DNA from: Catenaria anguillulae PL171
Lineage: Eukaryota; Blastocladiomycota; Blastocladiomycetes; Blastocladiales; Catenariaceae
Assembly (NCBI GenBank): GCA_002102555.1
Contig: MCFL01000017.1
Coordinates: forward strand, 1 to 64,000
Direction of reading: 5' to 3'
DNA length: 64,000 nt
Under the pieces are notes generated by a model that worked only from the letters and a program-made list of their open reading frames with translations, was not told the DNA's origin and searched no databases. The position numbers were made by a program, and so were the translations under genes. Shown here piece after piece: positions 1-10,100 of the stretch. Numbering within the stretch: position 1 is the first letter of the stretch; every line of letters begins with the position of its first letter.

Positions 1-1537
1 CCATAACGATGTTGACCATGTCAAGGATACGGTCTGGCGACAAGTTCGGTGTTGGCGACGCAGCAGGGCCACTGGAATGGGGTGCATCAGCACCGTCCAA
101 CTCGTTCGTGATGGGATTGAGGTCTTGGTCATCGAGGCTCATACTGTTGAAAGCGTTGATGAATGTGTCGATGGCCCAGACGTCGGTGGTTGGCGCATCC
201 TCGTCAATGACCTCGGCAACAGAGGCGCGGGAGGTGGCGTGTACAATTCCTTGCCTCGTGATCGGAGCAACAGGAAGGCTGCGGTGGAACAGTAGACTAT
301 GGTGAGACACATTATATGGCACATGATGAAGATACGATGAACGTACAAGAGTAGAAAGTTTGGGACACCGCGACTGCTTGGCTCCAGAGCGACGTGGCGA
401 GCGACCTCAAGCACAAGATCCGACAAAGTTGGGCAATACTCCGCGAAAATGGGAACCGTTGACGACGCGTCCTCGTCCTCGACGTTGCTGGCGCCGTTGG
501 GGTGAGCGTTGGTGGCGCCGTTGGAGTCGGCAGGCGGCGCTTCCGCGGCCGCCTTGGTCTTCCTGCGATTGGTGCTCTTGGCATTTTCTTGTTGGCGACA
601 GGCAAAGCACTGGGCCGCAAGGAACGGTTCGTGGTACTTGACGAAGTGTGACATCGGAAGCTCGACTTTCTTGTTCTTACACTTGGAGTTCGAGCAACGC
701 TTGCCGCTGCCAGTAAGCGACGTTACCGGGGAGGAGTCACCCTAATCAGTCGTTCATTGCCAGAGGTGAAATGGTGTTTAATTTGTCGTGAGAACAATGG
801 GGAATGTCGTACATAAGTCGATGGAATGATCGGCGGCAAAACAACCTGGTTGGTGGAGGACGGAGGCGTTGGGTCGAATTCGAAAGCTTCGGCGGGCAAG
901 GTGCCTTGAGTGCTGGGCGATTGTGCAGCTGCAGCAGGTGGTGATTCCGTGGCAACATGGGACGGCGTGACCCCACCCGCCAGGGGCGCCGGACAGACGC
1001 CGTCGAAGCCTGGGACGCTTTCCGCTGGGATCGCGGCAGGCATGAAGGCTGGCGCGACGTGCGTCGGCGGGGCGCCGTCGGAGCCTGGGACATGTGGGTG
1101 CTGGACCAGTCCGGCATGTCGAGGACGCTTGGGGGCTCGCGGATCGAAGGCTTCCAGGGGTGGCCTTTTCTGAACGTTGACCGGCGGTGGGCCAAATAGG
1201 CCCTGAGGAGACTGGGGGTGTGGAACGGCAAGGATGAGCATGGCCGAGGATTGACGCCAGTGGAAGCGGCACGTACATTCAATACAGCGGTGGCGGCTGT
1301 GGCAGTCGAAGGCGACGGGGTGCTTGTGGTGGTGCCTGAGGAGGACAGGAGCAGCATCGATGCCGGCAGCATGTGCGGCACGGCGAACGGCATGGGGCCG
1401 CGACGGGACGGTGAATGAGGGGGAGACGGAACGGGACGTACCGATCGCCCTTGAAGGGCACGATCCACGTGGTGGGCCGCGGCGGCGGCAGCGCGGGCAC
1501 GTGGCGAGAGCATTTGCGACATGATGAGGGCTACCAT
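1..1537 (-). CDS. Unrecognised protein with Cys-rich putative zinc motif (3' end outside window)
   Basis: I do not recognise this gene. Four exons fit by frame and splice signals: 1537-1277, 1211-813, 741-347 and 296 to beyond base 1. The introns are 65, 71 and 50 bases, each starting GTAC. The first two exons give a low-complexity Ala/Pro/Ser-rich N-terminal half with a basic patch (PRAPKRPRHAG). Exon 3 carries a compact cysteine cluster, Cys-x4-Cys, then KVELPMSHFVKYHEPF, then Cys-x2-Cys followed by Arg, which looks like a zinc-binding motif. It then has a basic stretch (NRRKTKAAAEAPP) and an acidic one. Exon 4 is acidic (EVIDEDAPTTDVWAIDTF) and runs off the window, so the C terminus is unknown. 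It is divergent from the module array that begins at 2215. Nuclear or DNA-binding function is only a guess from the Cys cluster and basic patches. An alternative acceptor for exon 4 is 18 bases further in. Confidence 0.5.
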
Positions 1538-2214
1538 GTGCCTTGGCCGAATGTTTGGGGCGCGTGATCAGTCAGGCGCACAGACGTGTCTCGCAGACGT
1601 TCAGGAAGACGTACACAGTGCGGCGGGGTGGCGGGACGGGGTTGGACGGGCGGAGAGCGCTAGAGGTACAAACGACGGTGAGTAAGCGAGCAAAGCACCG
1701 GGGCGGGCGACGGCGGATGGCGGGCGCGGCGGGCGCGGCGGGCGCGGCGGGTGGACGGCGGCGGACCAGGACATACCGTTCTTGCGGATGAGGTCGCGTG
1801 TTGCGGCCGGTTTCGTTTCTTACTACGCAATAGCGGGCGAGCGGGCGTTCGTAATGTTTGCCGCCGGCCGCTGGCGGCGGCGTTAAATGGTTGGTCAGTG
1901 ATCTCGAGACGCCGGCCATGGGAGAAATCACGTGCCTATACCATTGTATTGGATTGTCATTGTGATCAGGAGCATTTTCTTGAAATTGTTCACTGATCGA
2001 CTGGGGGTACGGAGGGGAGCCTTCAACAACGACCGCTGGGCAGGCCCTCTGTTCAGTTTTCGCGCGAACGGGCAATATGAAATCGAAGCGACATGTTCTT
2101 TGCCCACTCTGAGCATTGACGATTTCACAGCATTATTTCACACTTTGTATCGCCGCCAATTCCACCATATCCGTTCATACCAATCCATTGTCCCTCGAGT
2201 GCCGTCTGACCATC
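1538..2214. promoter_or_regulatory. Divergent intergenic region, 677 bases
   Basis: This separates the minus-strand gene starting at 1537 from the plus-strand array gene starting at 2215, so both promoters must lie here. Its left third is very GC-rich and holds a short tandem repeat; the right third is closer to balanced composition. I see no clear TATA box or recognisable factor site. Open frames here look like chance GC-rich frames. Confidence 0.4.
1718..1752. repeat. GC-only microsatellite, about three copies of a 9-base unit
   Basis: A unit close to gcgggcgcg repeats about three times without interruption and passes into further GGC triplets to about 1770. It lies in the divergent intergenic region. 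It could be a polymorphic tract or simply GC-rich promoter sequence. Confidence 0.6.
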
Positions 2215-4539
2215 ATGATCTCCGCCGCAGCCCTTCCTCTTCCTCTGGCAACGCCATCGCACTCAGCCGATGTTGCTGCCGTTCAAATTCAAGCCAAGAA
2301 TGACCCGCGCCAGCAAACGGTCAAATTGCTCAAGAGTAGCATTGACCAAACCCACGAACTTTTGTCCCTGCTCAACCAAATTGTGCTCGCCGCGTCCGCC
2401 GCACAGCTCGCCGCGGGAACGGGCGGATTGCAGCCGCAAGCGGTTCCGGTGTCGCCGTCCTTCATGCCCATGATCGAGCTGACCATGAAGATTTTGTGCA
2501 GTCAGCAGGGAGCCTTCACGGCCGCTTGCTCGATTCCTGCTGCAGGGCACACGGCGGAGCATCATGAGACGTGTCGCCAAGAAGCCGACCAGCTACGGAT
2601 TCGTCTCGCATCAGCGCTGGCGCAAGTTGAATCATTGCGTGCGCAGTTCGGTCAGCCGTTTTATGTTCCTACCTCTCCTCCGGCCATCCCAGAGTACCGG
2701 TCTGCTGCGGCTCAAATCCGGTCGCGAAAACGTCAATTGCCCCACGATCATCAGTCGCCTCAAGCTGCATCGGCATCAGCGTTGCCCTTGCAGCAATTGG
2801 ACCACCGTATAGAGCCTGTCGAAAAGCGTCAAAAGCTGCCTATGCCGCCTCTCGCTGTTCCTCCGCCCGCCAAGCCACATGGATTCCCTCCTAAGCTGGC
2901 CATTTACTCGAAAAACTATACCAACACACGCTACACAGAGACTGGCCGGCTCGCCCTCAGCGTCCCGTCCACCACGGTTCTCGCCCATGCCCTCGTTCCA
3001 CCCCGTCAATTGCCGCCACAAACCCGGCAAAACTACGCTGCTGCAATTGTCGCATCAGTCATCACATCAAGTCAGCCCATGGCCACGGTTCTGAATGCGA
3101 TTGCAAGCAGATCATCACCTTGCACCATTCACGAACTCTTCGACAAGTGCAACCAAAACTCCGAGACGCGGCCCGCAGAGTGGTCAAAGATCGCTATGCG
3201 TTGGTCGGTGCGGCCCATGGTTCCAGTCCATGTCTTGGACCCTCGACAGTCCGAGCTGGCTGCCCCTTGGCGCTCGATGCTCGAATCGCTTTCGCCGGCA
3301 GAGGCCGAGTACGTGCAGGGCAAGAATCCTCGGATGGTGCTCATGGTGGGCGTGGAATGGGTTGGGTATCCTGAGGGCATGTTTGCGGATTCGCCCTCAC
3401 CAGATGGACAGTCAACGCGCGTGGGGCTTGTCGAGCGGTATGGGCTAGTCGTAGGTGATTTGGGCCGGTTGCCTGCGGCGGCAAAACCTGTATGTTGGTT
3501 TCGTTTCAGCACAATGGGCTAGATCCAATGGACTTGCTGACTGACGATCTGCCACTTTTATTATGGCGCTTGATGCGTTGAGCAGCCTCCTCGTACATTA
3601 CCAGTTCTTTCCTTTGGCCCGTTCCCTGCACTGCCACGACTTGGGAGTCGCCCGGCCAATCCGGTCGGACTACCAATCCCAGCCGCCGGGTCCGCGGCCA
3701 ACATTGCTTCAAGCTCGCTCTCAGATTCCGGAGGCAGTGACTTGGACGACAATGACGAGGAGGGCGGATGGGAAGTGTACGTGGACGGCGGCTACGTGCG
3801 CGTCGACTCGGCCTCGGACGACAACATTGGCGGCAGCGGGTCCGATTCCGAATCGCTCACCGATATTGACGTTGACTTGGAGTCTACGGCCATGGACGGG
3901 AACCCGCCCAGCCAGCACCAACAGCGGCAAGCGCACGGATTGCAGCCCAATGAGGCACGGACGCTTGTTGGCACCCCGAGCGCTCTGCTCACATTCATGT
4001 CCCGGCGCCGGCGCATTGGCAGGTACATTCACGGCCAGATCCGCGTGCACGGGCGCGTGACGGCCATTGTCAATGAACTGGTTGCGCCGCGCGCGTGGAC
4101 CACCGAGCAGCTCGACATTTACCTTGCTGCTGTGATTGCAGACGCGGGCAACGGGCTGGTGGCCCGCGTGTTGGCGTTTGCGTTCCGTCGCGGGCCAATG
4201 CGGCCGTTTTCGTTGAACGATTTGGTCGAAGGGGTTCCGGTGCAGGTCCAAGAGGGGAGTACGGCGAGAAAAAGGCTGAGGATTGCGTTGAGTAGATGTG
4301 TTGTGTGTCCGTTACATGTTGTGGATCGGTTGCCGCGAGAGGGCAATGGCGAGGTGTGGGATCGGTTGGTTTCGGCGGTCGCAGCGAGTGGTGGTAACGA
4401 GGTGCCGCAATCGGCAACGTTGGGCGTGATGGCAGGAGTCGAGCTGGTTGGGTTTGAGACGCCCAGGCCAGGGGATGAGATTCCGCCGTGCCATGCAAGG
4501 CGGTTTGTGGTGAGGGAGCGATACGCGATCCTCGTGTGA
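2215..4539 (+). CDS. Array gene 1: intact A-C module protein, function unknown
   Basis: Exon 1 is 2215-3489. A 96-base intron (GTATGT donor, acceptor at 3585 or 3582) leads to exon 2, 3586-4539, giving about 742 residues with no frame break. The ATG at 2215 is chosen because upstream in-frame codons include no better ATG. Residues about 35-150 look helical (IDQTHELLSLLNQIV; LRIRLASALAQVESLRAQF), then comes a basic cluster (RSRKRQL, VEKRQKL) that could be a nuclear localisation signal. Module A (about 222-415) has WSVRPMVPVHVLD and ends ERYGLVVGD. The linker is acidic (SDLDDNDEEGG). Module C (about 556-742) ends the protein with RFVVRERYAILV. This is the reference copy for the family in this window. 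Function is unknown; a nuclear role is inferred only from the basic cluster and acidic linker. Confidence 0.7.
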
Positions 4540-4829
4540 CTTTGCCAGATCCGTATGTACATGCATTTTTCCCTGCGTTTGGATGAACCACCTTATCAAG
4601 GAATCGAGACTGGTTCCGGATGTCGGCCATGACGTTCCTCCTGACTGCCCGAGCCAGTGTGATCACCCTGTCCATGAGGCCTCAACAAAAGAGAAATGTG
4701 CATTTCGACCTGTGTCCATGTTATTAATACATACGGTAAGTAATATCCATGTCAATGTCTCCAGTCTCCATGCATTGACAGCGACTCCGTTGGTCCAACA
4801 CTTGTGAATTCCTGCACACGCTCGCGATC

Positions 4830-7266
4830 ATGATTGACCACCAATCTCCCGGCGTCGGCAACCTGACGGTGCCACCGCCGCTGCAAAACGGCACCCAGCT
4901 GGCGGCTCAAGTTGGCCTGCGACGTACCAACAAGTTCCTCCAAGAAGGCATTGCTCAGACGCATCAGCTGCTGTCCTTGCTCCATCAACGGGCCGCTGCA
5001 ACTCCGTCCGACACAGTTGTGGCCGCCAATGTCGGCGGGGATCAGACCGTTCAATCACAGTCGCTGCGGCGAACACTGTCGGCCGGCACCTCCGACATGG
5101 ACATTATTCTCTTGACAACTCAGCTGCTGTGCAGCTGGCAGGCCGCGTCATCAGCCGTCCAGTCGGTTCCAGCATTTTCGGACGATGTAAGCCAGGCAGC
5201 ATCAGACTCAACAAGCTCAACATGTCAGAGCAAAGACTGCCGCGACCAAATCGGTAAGCTACGCATTCGCCTTGCTGCAGCATTGAGCGAGGTCTCCATG
5301 CTGCAAGGGCACTTGAAGCAGCCATTTGCTCTTCCGGAGCCACGCATACCAGTTTACGAGGAGCCACAGCCATCTCTTGCGCGCTTCCCGCAAGGGAGAA
5401 AAGCAGTGACCAAGGGTTCGCACGGCTCGGTGAAGCCGACATCTCATGTGACGGTCCAAGACGACTCTTTGCCCCCTCGCAAGAGGCAGCGTTCGTCCAT
5501 CTCTACTGTTCCTCCCGCAGGTCCCACTGCTTCCCAGGTAAGGTCATTCCCGACATTCGCATCTACATCAAGCTCACCAGGTTTTTTTTTCCGCTGCGTT
5601 TGTTTTGTTTTGACAGCTGCCCCCGCCGCGCAAGCCCCACGGCTTTCCTGACCGACTCGCCACTGCCGCCAAATGCTACGCCTCCTCCCGCTACACCTAC
5701 GGACGCATGTCGCTCACCACATCGCCATCCACCACCATCTTGGCACACATCCTCGTCCCGCCGCGCAAACTATCCCAATCAACCATCCAAGATTATGTTT
5801 CGACCATCACAAATTCCATGGGCTCTGTGAGCGAGCTCATGAATACCGTGCTTGCCGCGATCGCGACCTCGGACTCAACACACCCGCGCACCATTGCCGA
5901 AATATACGCGCGCCATCGACCGCCCGAATCGGCAGTCAAATTGTGGGCGCGGTACACGCTGCGCTGGTCAGTGCGGCCCATGGTTGCAGTCAAAGTGCTG
6001 GACCATAATCAACCAGAGGTTGCGCCTCATTGGAGGTCATTGCTGGATTCTCTTTCACCGGCCGAGCAGGCCTATATCCAAGGAAAGAATCCGCGCATGG
6101 TGTTGATGGTGGGCGTGGACTGGATCGGGTATCCGGAGGGCATGTTTGCAGATTCGCCCTCCCCGGATGTATATTCGACACGCGTGGCGCTCTGTGAGCG
6201 GTATGGGCTTGTGGTGGGGGATGTGGGACCAGTGCCCGATGTTGCGATTTCGATTGTACGGCCAGTTTCATCGTGTGACCGGGGTCCATGTTTGCGTTGG
6301 CTAACATGCCTTGATACGCGTTTAGGTGGACCCGCCGCACCCACCTCGGCGCCCAACTTCTGCATACGTCTTTGCCCCACCTCATGCTCCGACTCATGCT
6401 CACCCATCGTCCGGACTGCCCTCGGCCTCGACCGCCGCTTCAGCTCATGTAGCTAGCGGTTCTACGTCACGAGACTCTTTCGTCCCTCGTTCACCTGCGA
6501 GTTATTCACCAGACTTGCATGAGGAATGAGCTCAAGAAGAATCGGACCAAGACGATGGCGACGACGACTTGACTGCCGCAACGACGGAGCGATTCGGACA
6601 GCGACACGCCCCCGGCCCCAACACCGACCGCCTCCAACGCCCGCTGCACAACCCAACGAATCGCGCCGTCAAATAGCAACCCCAACCGCTCTGCTCACAT
6701 TCCGCAAACTCGACTGCCGCATCGGCCGATATGTCAACGGCCAGTTACGCGTTCGCCACAATCGCACCGCGCTTGCCAACGAACTGATTTCTCCACGCGC
6801 TTGGTTGCCGGCCCAGGTCCAAGCGCACCTTGCTGCCATCAACGCCTCGTCAGCAAGCCAATCGCTTGCCCGGCGCGTGCTCGCATTCGCATGCACGCGC
6901 GGCCCGTGTGCTCCGTTTTCCATTGCTGATCTGTTTGCACGCCAAGTGGCCGGTGCAGTCGGTCCGCGTGCGGGCAACAAGTCGGTGAGGACACAGCTGC
7001 GGCCGGCCGTGAACGCGGCGCTGGTGGGACATGTGTACGTGCTTGAACGGGTGGACCCGCGGAGGCACGCCGACGTAAGGGAACGGCTAGTGGCGGCGGC
7101 CGTGGCGAATGGTTCGGCGCTGCGCGGGGTGGCGAGCGGAGCAGATTTGGTGGTGGTTGCGGCTGTGGAGATGGTTGGATTTGAGGCGCCTAGTGCACAG
7201 GACGAGGTGCCGGCGTGGGCCGAGCGGAGGTTTGTGGTGAGGGAGAGATATGCCATAGTTGTGTGA
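4830..7266 (+). CDS. Array gene 2: A-C module protein with a disrupted linker
   Basis: Exon 1 is 4830-5537 and exon 2 is 5617-6255, joined in phase 0 across a GTAAGG/TTTTGACAG intron. A second intron (6256-6325) leads to exon 3. The N-terminal part matches array gene 1 (GIAQTHQLLSLLHQ; LRIRLAAALSEVSMLQG), followed by a basic PPRKRQRSS cluster. Module A has LRWSVRPMVAVKVLD and VGVDWIGYPEGMF, nearly the same as gene 1. The linker read from 6326 meets an in-frame TGA at 6527-6529 just before an acidic stretch (EESDQDDGDDD). At least one or two frame changes follow before module C, which reads cleanly from about 6650 to the stop at 7266 (RFVVRERYAIVV). Either the linker carries sequence errors, or the gene is a recent pseudogene with intact modules. 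A further intron spanning the linker is a third option. Confidence 0.6.
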
Positions 7267-7546
7267 TCGTGCAGTTGTCGGAGTGGCTTACGTGAAGTTG
7301 ACGTGTGGGTCTTTTTTGCTGCTCCACATGGTCCGTTTCTTCTCGGGCCAACATTTTCCGCAGTTCAAACTCGGAGAGTCAGTGGCAGGATACGAGCCTG
7401 GATCCCACGTCCGATCAACGTCCGGTTCGTGAACAGGATCGAAGGCCAATCAAGCGATGGGGTTATCGATTGGCCGCTTTCGCTCATGATGCCTGTCCTC
7501 TTGACGGTCGTTCCATGAAGTACTCACTATCTGCAATGAGCCCAGC

Positions 7547-9812
7547 ATGTCCGCCAACCCGCCATCACCATTAGCTATGTCGGCGTTGGCGTTGACATCG
7601 CCGCCATCGCCCATCAACCATTTGCGGGCCTGCATTCTCAAGACCCACCAATTGTCGGCAGGTCTGCACACTCTATGTGCGGGCACCGCCTCGCCCATGT
7701 CCTCGTCCAATGCACTGGATGACTCGACTCTCTTCGCCCTGCTGCCCATGGCAGCGTCCATTTTGGCCGAACAGCAAGCGGCCCTGCGGGCATATCATGC
7801 ACTCATGACCGAGCTGAGATCGTTGCAGTTGCGGGTTCGGGCAAAATCCGGTCAGCTCAGCATATCCAACTCCATGATTGCACGCCCGATGGCGGCTGCG
7901 AAATTAACGAAAGTCCCGTTCCCGGCGCATGCACCCAGCATCGCTCGTTCAGCAGCGGCAGCAGCACCAAGCACCTCTCGTTCAGTGGCTGGGGAAGAGC
8001 TGAAACCAGCTGCCAAACGGAGGGCAACCCCGCCAATGTCCGCAGACTCTGGTGGTCGGCCCGTTGCATCAAAGAAGCCCAAGCTCCATACCGAATCATC
8101 TGCCTCACGAGCAAGTACTGCAAGTGCCACATCGTCCACATCAGACGTAACCTTTTTCAAGAGGACTCTGTCGTCCTCGAACACAACCTCGGGCCAGCCG
8201 CGGCCTTATGCCTTACCAAAACGCTTTCTCTCGCAAGCCAACTATGCTCGCTATCGATACATGCACGGGAAACTCGCCGTCGACTCTCCAACAACCACGG
8301 TGCTCGTCCACTCGCTCTTGCCCGCACGGGACCTTGCACAGTCCAAGGCCGACGAGTACCTTGACCGCATTTCGTCCGCCTTTCCGGCAAAGGGCTCGGG
8401 CTTCATGCTGACTGTTCTCTCGGTGCTCGTCGCTGCTGGCCCCAATCGCTCGCTGTCTGCGCGCCAAATTGAGGCGCAGATCGATCCGGCGGAGTACATG
8501 CCGGCCAAGGCGTATACATATGCGGTCCGGTGGGCCATTCGGCCCATGGTGATTGCGTGTGATTTGGATGAGCGGGGCCAGTTCAGGCGTGAGTGGGAGG
8601 CGTTGGTCGCCCAGTTGACGGTCGAGGAAAGGCGCCGGGCTGAAGGGAGGGGTGCGAGATTGGTCAGGTTGGTTGGCATTGAGCTGGATGGGTACGAGGA
8701 CGGTGTGTTCGAGGATTCTATCTTGCCAAACTCTGACGTGGCGAGATTTCGGTTGAGGGAACGGGTTGCGATAGTGGTTGAGGAGACGAGCACCGAGGAC
8801 GGATATAGTTCAGAGTCAGATTCGGGGAAGTCCATGAACTCGAGCCGAGGTGATGACCAAGGTTTTGTCCGTGAATCAGACACGAGCGACTTGGACGATG
8901 GGAGCGATACTGAAGACTCGGATGCAATCAATATGGCACGTTCATTTTTGTCGCTGCTGTTCCACGTCCATTTTCTTCTCGAACTCACATTGTAGCATCA
9001 CATTTTTGTAGACCCAGCATCCTCGCATCACGGTGTCGCCGACGACACCGTTTGACCCGATCCACTCTCTTCCTGCGCTGCCCGCAACCGCCACATACTC
9101 CTACCCGCTTGCCCTCCCTCCCACACTTCTGGCGCAACTTCGCAAGTCCAAATCCAACTGCCTGGTCCGCTACTCGAACGGCCAACTTCAAGTCCAACAC
9201 TCGCACCGGCGTGTCCTCGCACACACGCTGCTCGCCCCTCGCCGACTTGATGTAGCCACGCGACTCGAGTATCTTGCCTACTTGAACGCGCAAGGCAAGT
9301 TCAAGATTGCCTCGCCAGCAATCATTAGCGCCTTGCTCCCGCTGGGATTCGGGACGCCCATGGCGCACGATGCCCTCATGGATACGTTGAGGCAATCAAG
9401 CACGTAACCAGACAATCTAATCGAGCGTGCTGTCGAGTATGCTTTCAATCGGCCCGTTTTCATTGTTGCGACGACGGCCAATCGGAGGGAACGACCCGAT
9501 TTATGGGCAGCTATGCTTGAATTTGTGGGCGAGGAAGAGGCGGTTCCGAAAGGTGCAAAGTTGGCATTGTTGCTGAGCGTGGATTGTGTTGGCTTGCAGG
9601 AACCGACGGGACGAGAGATTGTTGAGGATGCTCGGGACAGAACGTATGTGTTATCCGAGAGGTTGGCCGTGATTGCGCCAATTCCTGGTAAGCGAATTCG
9701 AAAGGAGCCGGCTGGTGACGGTGGACGCACACCTCCTCGGTTTGAGCGCGCCATCGAGTTGACGGATTCGGAAATGTCTCCGTTTTCTGACCTTGACGAG
9801 CGAACAGCCTGA
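7547..9812 (+). pseudogene. Array gene 3: A-B copy with in-frame stop, no C module
   Basis: The start ATG at 7547 opens a frame that runs to 8995. It has the family N-terminal segment (ACILKTHQLSAGLHTL), a basic cluster (VASKKPKLHTE) and module A (AVRWAIRPMVIACDLD; VGIELDGYEDGVF; LRERVAIVVEE). An acidic linker follows (SDTSDLDDGSDTEDSD). An intron probably lies between about 8940 and 9011 (acceptor TTTTTGTAG), but its donor phase does not fit cleanly. Module B begins near 9110 (VRYSNGQLQVQHSHRRVLAHTLL). It is interrupted by a TAA at 9405-9407 and continues in the same frame (YAFNRPVFIVATTAN; VLSERLAVIAP) to a stop at 9812. Unlike its neighbours it has no C module. The in-frame nonsense codon and missing module suggest a decaying copy, though a base-call error at the TAA cannot be excluded. 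Confidence 0.55.
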
Positions 9813-10100
9813 GTTATGTGGGCGAGGTGGTTGGGCAACACCAAAAGAATATTTTGCATGCTTTCGCAATCTTTCGTCTTGCCTTTGTGCATCATTCGCT
9901 GTATACCGGAATAGCAACCGACTCGCTGTGTAATGATGGGTTCCGCCTTGTAACACCTTCGTTTATCCCTGACCGAACTCAGCGAGTTACGCCCAGAAGG
10001 GCTGCGGACACGTACAGAAATCGTCCAACGCCCATGCGATGCAGGAACCCATCAAACAGCGCAACGACACCCTGAGCATTGCTATCTGCCCAGTTTCGCT

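Noticed and set aside
1572-2075. Minus-strand Ala/Arg-rich frame over the GC repeat
   Set aside because: Low complexity, no splice link to the gene at 1537, and in the divergent promoter region.
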